From Chondrus crispus (lineage: Eukaryota; Rhodophyta; Florideophyceae; Gigartinales; Gigartinaceae): a DNA stretch of 64,000 nt. The DNA lies in NCBI RefSeq assembly GCF_000350225.1, contig NW_005179089.1, forward strand, positions 62,001 through 126,000. The letters run 5' to 3'. Both the position numbers and the translations under genes were made by a program. Shown here in pieces: positions 54,971 to 64,000 of this stretch. Under the pieces are notes generated by a model. It had not been told where the DNA came from, did no database searches, and worked only from the letters and a program-made list of their open reading frames with translations. Every line of letters starts with the position of its first letter. Positions within the stretch are counted from its first letter, which is position 1.

Positions 54971-57277
54971 ATGTCAACAAGCGCACCCGGGGACGTCGGT
55001 CCCGGGGCGAGCAGAGCCGGATCGGCACGAGCGTCGAGGATCCCGAGGGGTCCTCGCACCCGGAGCCAGGCCAGTACGACCACGGACCCTGGAGATCAAG
55101 AATCTCCTACGGGGATAGCCGCCGACAAGACTGACCTCGTCGAGAAGTTGGAGAAGATGAGCAGCGAAATTCGCGAAGAAGCGAAGAAAAATCTCGAGGC
55201 TGAATTAGCCCTCGTCCGGAAGCAACTGGAGTTGCAAGCATCCGAGTTCCACACCGTTTTGGGAGAGCTGTCGGCTCGAGTGGATCTCGTCGAGAAGGAG
55301 CGAGGTGAGGCGACCGACGGTCTGGAGCCGGAGGTCCTAGCCTCGTTGAAAATTTCGGTCAAGGACGCGAGGCGCGACGCGAATCAAGCCTTGGAGTCCT
55401 TAGGAAAATTTAGAACAAGCATCGATGACCGATTCGATCGCGCCGCGCAACGTCTCAAGGACCTCGAGCAGGCCGCGGATCAAGCTCCGCAAGGATTGGA
55501 CGATGAGCCGCTCCCTTCGGGTAGAGAGAGCGACCGTCGGTCGAAGAAGGACAAGCCCGCTCGGCAGCGGAGTTCTAAGTCGAAGCCCTCGAAGAAGGAC
55601 AAGCGACGTGCAAGCAAGGGTCATTGTAGTGACGATCCGGAGAACCGCGACTCACAGTCGGAGTCGCTTGGTCCCTCCGAAGATGGTAACGGCGGTTCGT
55701 CGAACCATTCGGGCGATTCCGAACGCCGTTCAGAAGACGGAAACGGAATTTCGTGAAGCAAGAAAATTTCCTCCAGACGAGGCGGAGTCACTTCGTCCGC
55801 CTCGCGGAGAGACAAGGACGCGGAGCCCGAAGATGTCGCAACGCGGCGCGGGCCGCGATGGGAGGAGTTGGAGGAGCTGATTCCGACCAACTACCTCTTC
55901 AAGAAGTTACTTTCGTACCGAACGTACCGCTTGCGGAACCCGCAGACATCTTTGTCAAGTTCCCGGCGGACCGCCGTGCGAAAAATTAGGAGAGATATTC
56001 CGCCTAAGTTGAAGAAGGACAACACGTTCACAGGAGAGGACGGCGTCCTTGTGTTGGATTTTTTGGCAAAGTTAGTTCAAGAGTTTGATACTCAAGAAAT
56101 GAACGAGGGGCAAGCGATCCGCCTGTTGCCTGAATTTTTAAGCGGCATCGCCTTGAGACAGTAGACTTCGGTGTCTCAGAAGGCCGGGGCCCATCACGGA
56201 AAGATATCCGTTTGTCCAGAGGCCGTACAGTGGTTGTTGAGGAGTTTTGCAACCGACGAGGCGATCCGTCAAGCCGTGCTCGCATTGCGAGAAGTTCAGC
56301 AAAGACTGTCTGAAGACGAGATGGAATTTTATATCCGTCTGACGGACGCAAGCAACCGATGTGGAAACGTATATTCGATGGAAGAACAGATGACGATGTT
56401 TATTGAAGGACTCGATTCGAGTATCAAGCCGATGGTATCTCAATACCGGCAAGACAATCGGGACGTTTCATTTTTGAGACTAGTGAATTACGCGAAGGCG
56501 CATGGCTCGGCGAGCCGCGCTAAGGACAAGAAGACCAAGAAGGTCACGATTCAGACGCCATCGACGTTCAGGGCGGGGAAGAAGCCGAGGGCTTCTTATC
56601 CCGGTCGCAAAAGTCACGCCGCAGTCCATTTAGCCGATTCCATGTCCGCGTCAGATGAGCGCGGTGCGCATGGAAGTAGCGAAACTCACTACGAAGGAGC
56701 GTTAGTAGCCGAAGGCGAGTTCATTGAGCCATCGGAGGGCTACGGACACGAGGACTACGGGGACAGCGGGTCGTCAACCTTACCGACGCCTGCATACACG
56801 ACGGAGTCGTTTTCAGAGCCCACGGATCCCGTGATGATGTTTGGGGGGCGCGGCCACACGCCGGCGCCGCGCATTTCGATGGAAGACAAGGGTACGGCGT
56901 TTCGAAGGCCAGGCTGGATGGGAAGGCCGCAACGTCAAGGAAGGTCGCCGGCCCGTGGAGGACCTAGGCCGCAATGTCCCGTCAAGACGCACGGTCTGGT
57001 GTGCTATCATTGCTATGAAAAGGGGCACGCCGCGCCAACGTGCATTCTTTCCCTCCGGGAAATGCACCGAGTTTTGGAAAATTATGAGGCGTTGTCTCCG
57101 ATGGAGAGGTTAGGGATACCATCGACGAGTTACCTGAAGGTCAAGAATTGGTTCGATTCGCAGACGGCGAGCACGCCGAGTGCTTCAACGCCGAGGTCGA
57201 ACCAACCGTTCAGAGGGCCCACCGCAGGGCCCGCGCCGTCGGATGTGAGAAGGATCCCGCAGCGGCAGGAAAACTAG
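54971..57277 (+). pseudogene. chromovirus gag with two stop codons
   Basis: One reading frame of about 768 codons from ATG 54,971 (MSTSAPGDVGPG). Residues 50-190 are coiled-coil-like and charged (EKLEKMSSEIREEAKK); residues 195-260 are Ser/Lys-rich. A TGA at 55,754-55,756 and a TAG at 56,162-56,164 break it; the frame continues sensibly after each. The capsid-like part follows (FATDEAIRQAVLALREVQQ, DEMEFYIRLTDASNRCG), then a zinc knuckle CYHCYEKGHAAPTC near 57,000. It overlaps pol by about 130 bp in another register. The stops could be decay or recoding; decay is the default. Confidence 0.85.
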
Positions 57278-60200
57278 AGAGGGGAATCTCGCATGAGTCG
57301 CGAGAGGCACAGGGTCGACGTACTGTGCCCGGGGCTCAGCCCCGTTCCCCGCCTCTAAAGGAAAATTCAGGTCTCGAGGAGGAGGTTGTTGGATTGGGGG
57401 ATAAGCCCAAAGGGCCAGCTCAAGTCAAGAAAATTCTGAGCCGAGCCCGAGATCATCCGCTGGAAGAAGTTCGAAGACCCTGGTACAGGGTTAAGCGAAG
57501 GGAGTGTCCCGAGAAGATTTTGGTCCTTGCGCGAAAAAACTACAAAGTTTACGCGGACATCAGACCCACAATTGGATTGATGAGCCGGGTGTTGTCTGTT
57601 TTAGACACTGGCGCGGGACCAAACCTTGTGCGAAAATCGGAACTCCCAGCTGGAATGGAATCTCTAGTGTCCTACGGACCGACCCAAGATATCAGCGACG
57701 CGAACAATAGGCCACTCCAGACTCTCGGCACAATTAGAATGCCTGTGAGGTTTGGAAAATTTGTGGCCGCAGCCGAGTTTATCGTATGCGAAAAACTAGC
57801 CGTCCCGCTAATTCTAGGCGCGGACTACTGTGACCGGTTTGTGGAAGCAATTTATCCAAGGAAGAAAACGGTTGAGTTGGCGGATTTCTCGGAGGTTCCG
57901 ATAGTTAGGCGGTTCTCGACGAGAAAAGGGAAGAAGAATCTCGTCGCGGGAGAGGACGAGAATGATGGAAAGGGGGAGCGAATTTCCCCTAAGGTAAAAG
58001 TGGCAAGAGCCACGACTATCGAGCCAGGGACGCAACGCGTCGTGGAATGCACCTCGAAGAGGGCGGGCTTGGTGGTGGTTCAGCCGTACTCGTCGTTTTA
58101 CGAAAGGCACGGGTTGACGTGCACGAATGGTGTCGTTCAGGTTGAGCCTGACAGGCCATTTCGTTTACTCGTTGCGAATTTTAGGACGTACCCTGTCAGG
58201 GTGCAAAAAGGCCAAGTGGTGGCAGAATTATTACCACACCCGAGAGCCGCGCTCGAGAGCAAAACCACCATTGGTGAAGTTCTCGGAATTCAAGAAAGGA
58301 AGAAGGAGAATTTTCCTAATTCCACCAAGACGCCTACGGGCGAGACAAGAGGCGAACCGTCGGATCAAGCGCGCGAGGACCAGCCAGAAGAACGGTCGGC
58401 AGATCTCTCCGCGTCGGCATCTACGAAGCTGCAACGCAGGATTGAGCCGCCACCGCCGGACGTGGAGGACCTCGACCTGAGCCACGTGCCGGAACGGCTG
58501 CGCGAGCGGTTCCGTCGGATGTCGAAGAAGTATTCAAGGATTTGGGATGGGACGTTTGGTGAAATTAATACCACCGTCCATCGGATCGAGTTGGTACCCG
58601 AGACTCGCCCCATCGCACAAGCCCCGTATCGGGCCGGACCTAAAGCCCGCGAAGTAGAAGATGCAGAGGTGCAGAAGATGTTGGAGGCAGGAATGATAGA
58701 ACCAGCGCAGTCAGAATGGGCGTCGCCCGTGTTGCTGGTGCCCAAGCCGGATGGGTCAATGAGTTTTTGCGTAGACTACCGCAGGCTGAACGCAGTAACG
58801 GTGAAGGACACGTACCCCTTACCGCGCATGGATGAGTGCCTGGACTCGCTTGGTGACACCAAGGTGTTCTCCGCGTTGGACGCGATTTCGGGATATTGGC
58901 AGATGCCTATCCCTGAGTGCGACCGCGACAAGACCGCATTTTCGTGTCACTCAGGTCTGTATCGCTTCTCAAGAATGCCCTTCGGGCTAACTAACGCGCC
59001 AGCGACGTTTCAGAGAGCAATGGATATCCTGCTCTCTCCGTTCCGTTGGAAATGCTGTTCGGTGTATCTAGACGACATAATCATTTTTAGCAAGTCGTGG
59101 GAGGAGCACGTCGTGCACGTGGATGAAATACTTTCCGTATTGGAAAAGGCAGGTGTCAAGCTCAAGCTTCGCAAGTGCGAATTTTTCGTGGAGAAGATCA
59201 AGTACCTGGGCCACGTCGTCCGCCCAGGTACGCTAGAAGTCGATGTCGCGCGAACCGCCGCGTTGGAACAAGTGCGGTACCCGCGAACACAAACACAGCT
59301 CAGGAGCTTCCTGGGACTCTTCAATGCCTACCGCAGGTTCGTTCCGCAGTATGCGAAAATTGCGCAGCCTCTAAACCAACTACTGAAGAAAGGACAACCG
59401 GTCCAGTTGGAAGGATTCGACGAACCATGCAAGAAAGCTTTTCATAAGCTCAAGGACGCCATCTTGGCACCGCCGGTGTTGGCGCTGCCGAAGAAGGACC
59501 TACCCTATTCGGTAGATACCGATGCAAGCGACTACCAAATAGGCGCTGCACTATTTCAAACACACCCGGATGCGCAACGCAAACCCATCGGGTTCTTTTC
59601 AAGAACGTTAGCCGCAGCCGAGAGAAACTATTCTGTATCAGAAAAAGAATGTCTAGCGGTAACTTGGGCCGTACAGACTTTAAGACCATATCTATATGGC
59701 GAGCACTTCGTCGTGCATACCGACCACGCCTCATTGAGGTGGTTGATGAACGTAACCGACCCCAGCGGGAGATTAATCCGATGGAGGCTACGCCTCTCGG
59801 AATTCGATTTTGAAATCAAGTACAAAAAGGGAAAGGCTAACATCCAGGCGGACGCTTTGTCAAGGTTGCGAACCGCAGGAGAAACCGTCGACGAAATCGA
59901 CGACGAAATCCCTTGCTTTATGGCCGAACCGGCCGGGGGTACAACGGAGGACGAGGAAAGTATTGACGCGGCAGACGACATCCTCGCTCTTGAGGGGGGG
60001 ACCGCCCCTGATCGCCTCGATCAATTCCAAGCTGTCACTCCGGAGGAGCTCATTCGCGAGCAAGCCGTCGACCCCTTCTGCAACCGCATCAAGGAAGAAA
60101 TGGACGCCGGAAAGGTGAGAACGTTCAGCACGGAGACGGAGGAACTCGAAGGAACTCTATGCCGTACCGCGGCAGAGTTTGTACAAGTGGTAATACCACA

Positions 60201-61731
60201 ATCGTTAAGGGACCGCGTCCTAGGGTTGAGCCACTACGCAAAATTGGCAGGCCACCCGGGAGGCAGGAAACTTTACAAGACTTTGAGAAGATATTTTTAT
60301 TAGCCTACGATGGCCCTAGACTGCTACGCAGTCGCGAAGAATTGTGCCGCATGTGCACGGGAAAGGGTGAAGTTAAGAAAAAACACGAAGGAAATGAAGC
60401 TGTTCACGCCCAAAGCGCCGCTGGAATTTGTCGCCATCGACATCCTCGGCGAGCTAATTACAACTAAGCGAGGAAATCGGTATATTCTCGTGATCAGCGA
60501 TCGATACTCGAAACTGGTACGGACCGTACCGTTGAAGAAGATATCATCTGCGCACATCGCACAAGCCTTCGTTCACCATTGGGTATTCGTGTACGGACCG
60601 CCGGTCAAGCTGCTGTCCGACAATGGAACACAGTTCACGGCCCGGTTCTTTCAGAATGTCTGCCGAATTCTTGGCATACGCAATGTGTTCACGACTACGT
60701 ACCACCCGCAAGCCAACGGCCAAGTTGAGAGATTTAACCGCACGCTGACTTCCGCGTTGCGAAAATACGTTGGAGAGCATCCCAAGGACTGGGACTTATT
60801 TAGCGACGCTGTGACGTTCGCCTACAACACACAAGTTCATCGAACTACGAACATTGCGCCCTTCGAGCTGGTGTTGGCTCGGGCGCCGAGAAACATTGCG
60901 TTACAAGCGCAACGAACTTTGGAGAACTTCAGCTCGTCACGAGCATACTACCTGAAATGGAAGTCGTGGTTGGAGAGCCTAATGCGAAGCGCCGATAGGA
61001 GTTTGCGAAAGGAACAAACCCGATACAAGCGAAATTTCGACGCACGCCTTCGCAAGCCGCAATCTGAGATCCCACCAGGGTCTTACGTGTTCCTCCGGAA
61101 GGAGCAGGGCACGGCTAGCGAACCGAAACATAAGCTCGCACAAGTTGCTACAGGGCCTCATCAGGTCAGAAGATCGGATCAACATACGGTAGTCATTGCC
61201 ATTGGCGATCAGGAGGAACGCGTATCGCGAGACAGGGTGGAATTAGCCCCAAGCCCAATGGACCATGCGCCGATAACCGGCCTACGTCAAGCGCTACAGT
61301 TCCTGGGAGAGCCGGAGTTAAACGAAGAAGGAGAGGCAACGGAGGACGAGGAACGTCCTCACACCCGTGCGCCTACGACGGGGGACCAGGATAATTTAGT
61401 TGGTCAAAAGCCGACAGCGGAGACACCTCCAAACCTACGCGAGCTCGGAACGTCCAGAGAAGAGGACGAGCTGGAAGATCTTCAGAAGGGGGAAGGAAAC
61501 AGTTCAGAGAAAGGAGAGGAAACAGAGAACACGGAATATGTAATCGACCGGGTCGTCGACCACGATTATGAAAACGGTAATTTGATTCTCAAGGTAGAAT
61601 GGTACGGTTATACGCCCGAGGACGCGACGTGGGAACCCATTGAGCAATTACCCCGCAGTGCGGCCGTCACGTATTTCCGAAGGAAAAGACTATCCTTGCC
61701 CGCACAAGTGTCACGCGCACGATCGGGATAG
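57148..61731 (+). pseudogene. chromovirus pol with one nonsense codon
   Basis: Frame -1 relative to gag, overlapping it at 57,148-57,277. Protease: VLDTGAGPNLV, Asp at codon 57,604. RT: YRRLNAVTVKDTYPLPRMDE, FGLTNAPATFQRAM, and SVYLDDIIIF near 59,065. RNase H: DTDASDYQIGAAL, TDHASLRWLM, QADALSRL. Integrase: finger H-x4-… in LSHYAKLAGH and CAAC, then VAIDILGE, LSDNGTQF and HPQANGQVERFNR, the intact D-D-E. C-terminal chromodomain from about 61,540: YVIDRVVDH, LKVEWYGYTPEDATWEP. The only break is TAG at 60,301-60,303 between RRYFY and PTMALDC, where a Trp is usual (one base change from TGG). All catalytic residues are present. Confidence 0.92.
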
Positions 61732-64000
61732 CCATCGTCAATAAAGTCCGCAGGTTGGAGACAACGGAAGGGTCAGAAATTCGAAGAGGGAACGGACCCG
61801 CGAGGTCTGCAAATGGGGGAAGTGGAATCTAGGGAAGTAAGGCAGTCAGCCCTCCGGGCCACCCATATAGGAAGGGACTGACGCGCGACGCGTTTTCAAG
61901 AAATCGAAGTGATACTGCAGGCCCAGATGAGGCATTGAGTACACTCGGTGGTAATTCGTACAAACGACAAAAGCCTTCCCCGAGGATGGACGCGCCCCGA
62001 GAAATGCCGTTGTGACGTGCTTCCGGAGAAAGCGAACATCCCTGCCGCAGCAAGCGACGCGAAGACTTGCAAGTTTGAGAAGGATGCAGGAAGCCCAAAT
62101 AAGTGGGCATGGGAAAAATAGAAGAGAACTGAATAGAACGAGAGAATCCCGCAGGTGACCAACTCGGCGATGTTCGCCACTCTATGCCACGAGACGTCCT
62201 ACTGTACGTCCGGATGAGGCATCACGTCTACGAGATACGCGCCTGCAACGCCTCCGGGCGCACGTGAAGTGACGTTGACTTCGTGGGACGTAATTTAATC
62301 AGAAAAATTGGGGGTGTCAGGAACGAGAGGCCGGATCGAAAAGGGGAATCGAGGGGCGCACGGTAGTCGCCCTTCGAAATTAGAATCGAAATTATGGAAA
62401 ATTTACTGCACGCTGCAGTGTACATGCAGAGTTGTTACCGCTTGCCATGGTCGACGACATCAATACTCTAAGTCGTCCGGAGGCCAAGCCTCACTTGCTC
62501 GGTCATGACGTTCATCGTCATACTCGCTCCCAACTCATTTGAACACGCTCGACGAGCAAACAAGCCCGTCCACATAGACCATTGTCAAACGGACGACGAC
62601 AGCGCAGCCACGCGCATCCCAGGAAGTTATCCTCCCGCGGCCTAAGCGAAACGAGGACCCCGCGGAAGGGCTACCGCCGGCGACCCCTCGCCCCACTACC
62701 ACGAGGATACCTGACGATCTATTCACAGGTTGGCTATCATAAGATCTTACCATTAGTTCTTTGTTTTTATGTTGTTCGTTTTTGTTTCGTTTCGTTTTGT
62801 AATTTTTTTGATGTCAAGGGCACGACCCCGCACTGGAGACGTCGGTCAGCGAGTCTGTAAGGACTAGAAGTGGGCTACCGTCGCGCTACAAGGAAGAGGA
62901 CCCCCCGTTTGCTTTATTTCTTCAAAAGGAGAAGGACCCGACAACGGGATTTTATCCCAAAAGAAGGCCCGATCTCGACGAAATCAAAAGAAAAATAAGT
63001 GACCCTCGTCAAGGGGATCGAAGACATCACTACGGAATGATGTGGAAAGGGAAGATTTGTGCGATCTAGAAGAAGATCACCGCGGATGTTCTCGTCAAGG
63101 CAGTAGCCCCCGAAGGATTGAGGGTATCACCTGTGCTGTGTCAATCCGGAGCCCTGGCGCGGACGATGAAAAGGGAAAGGCAAACGCACTCACGGGGACC
63201 CACAGTGGCCATGGACGAACCGTGTCACTAAGACACCATAGCGAGAAGGACCTTGTTACAACTTATTATGATCCCCCTCTGCCTCCACCCGACCTCCGTA
63301 ACAAGAACGGAAAGAAAAATTATATATATATATATCTCTATATATACTGCGACGATTGGTACTCGTGAGACCTGCTGCCGACTGTTCCTCGGATCTAACA
63401 AGCAAGAGAGCTGTCACAAGATAGAACGATGGGTCACGGAACCGACGAATGGGACGACTACGGCGAAGCCAGATCGCGTGTACTTCGTACAATACTATGT
63501 AGCGTGTGGTTGATTCCCTGAACGACGCGACAAAAGGGTCGCCGGACTGTCGTCCCAAGCACGATCAGCTGTGATGAACGTAACGAATTTAGATCGCAAC
63601 ACCCGAAGGACTCAGTGACACGCCCACGGCGTTTTCGATACTCCGTATCAACACGCAAGGTAGAGAAGGAAGCTCAAGAAAAAAAATTCCACGAGGTCTG
63701 TGTGTCATTCCCGGAAGAGGTGGAAGTGAGACTGTCGGCCTATATCGTAGAGACTCTACAGTAGGACTCAACCGTGTCGACGGTTCGGATGAATGTGCTT
63801 GACCAGAGGGGTCGAGTACGTCGAAGGCGATGACCCACAGTTAATTTTTGGCATCACTTGTTCACTGCAAAGGAGAGGTTACATCTCGGACGACCGAACT
63901 GCGCTAGAACGACGCACCCGGTAGTCGCGCCCCTCATCTATGGACGTCGTCCACGGGACAGTGCTGTACCGTGTTCAAAGAAAAAAATTTCAATCGCAAT
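61732..64000. other. long non-coding tail after pol; no LTR found
   Basis: Open frames here are ≤108 codons and overlap on both strands. A T-rich stretch at 62,755-62,810 resembles the T-rich leader after the 5' LTR (54,909-54,950). CTACAGTAG occurs at 63,755. No TGTAGTGCAAT or other LTR-A sequence was seen, so either the 3' untranslated region exceeds 2.2 kb or the 3' end was replaced. Confidence 0.45.
63320..63346. repeat. short TA microsatellite
   Basis: An alternating TA tract interrupted once by CTC, about 27 bases. Confidence 0.85.

Larger units (their letters stand above)
53772..61731 (+). mobile_element. Ty3/gypsy chromovirus, nearly intact coding region
   Basis: 5' LTR, gag (54,971-57,277), protease-RT-RNase H-integrase-chromodomain pol (57,148-61,731). 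Only three nonsense codons interrupt about 6.7 kb of coding sequence: TGA 55,754 and TAG 56,162 in gag, TAG 60,301 in pol. The element is inserted in an LTR-C. No 3' LTR was found up to 64,000, so the element continues past the window or has lost it. Confidence 0.9.

Noticed and set aside
57262..57276. GGAAAAC as a firm slippery site
   Set aside because: Does not fit X-XXY-YYZ because the first three bases differ; kept only as a weak note.
61896..62180. 94-codon minus frame with hydrophobic N-terminus
   Set aside because: Overlapped by another minus frame and lies in the chromovirus 3' region; no family recognised.

Overview
This window is eukaryotic, repeat-dense and close to gene-poor. No operons, ribosome-binding sites or prokaryotic features are visible. 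The only convincing host gene is a short intronless gene for a secreted cysteine-rich protein at 41,320-41,829. Almost everything else recognisable is mobile DNA in different stages of decay. Intronless coding, the mix of Ty1/copia, chromovirus, DIRS-like, pogo-like and Plavaka-like elements, and the GC-rich LTRs fit a repeat-rich florideophyte red alga (Chondrus-like). That assignment is an inference; no ribosomal or organelle marker is present to prove it.

Layout. 0.35-5.25 kb: a minus-strand Ty1/copia-order relic (gag, protease, integrase, RT) holding two inserted LTR-like elements and a 68-bp perfect palindrome. 7-8 kb: a decayed Ty3/gypsy RT-RNase H. 15.1-15.4 kb: a tyrosine-recombinase relic, followed by degenerate ~60-bp tandem repeats. 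18.3-20.7 kb: a complete pogo-like transposon with an intact transposase. 23-26.7 kb: a Plavaka/CACTA-like transposase relic split by a solo LTR with a perfect 5-bp target duplication. 27-33.6 kb: two LTR fragments, then a minus-strand copia element whose own 5' LTR carries a Tigger-like transposon. 33.8-34.7 kb: an LTR carrying a string of hairpins. 35.4-35.9 kb: a hAT-type MITE. 38.8-40.1 and 49.6-50.7 kb: two ~98% identical copies of a 1.1-kb repeat. 41.3 kb: the secreted protein gene. 43.9-46.1 kb: a second pogo-superfamily transposon. 47.4-49.6 kb: a DIRS-like gag-RT remnant. 51.2-61.7 kb: a copia-order gag-protease-integrase relic cut by an LTR, which is itself cut by a nearly intact chromodomain Ty3/gypsy element running toward the window edge.

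How it fits together: the elements form a stratigraphy of insertions. Ages can be ordered from the nesting (copia relic, then LTR-C, then chromovirus; copia LTR, then Tigger; Plavaka, then solo LTR). Perfect or near-perfect short-loop palindromes are scattered through decayed sequence, and two of them have an A-B-A'-B' order. These look like local inverted-template copying rather than transposition. LTR families are called here LTR-A (chromovirus LTR, ends TGTAGTGCAAT/ATTGCACTACA), LTR-B (starts TGTGGTATAAC) and LTR-C (starts TGTATGCGCAG, ends CTACA). All identities were made by eye from the sequence, without database searches.
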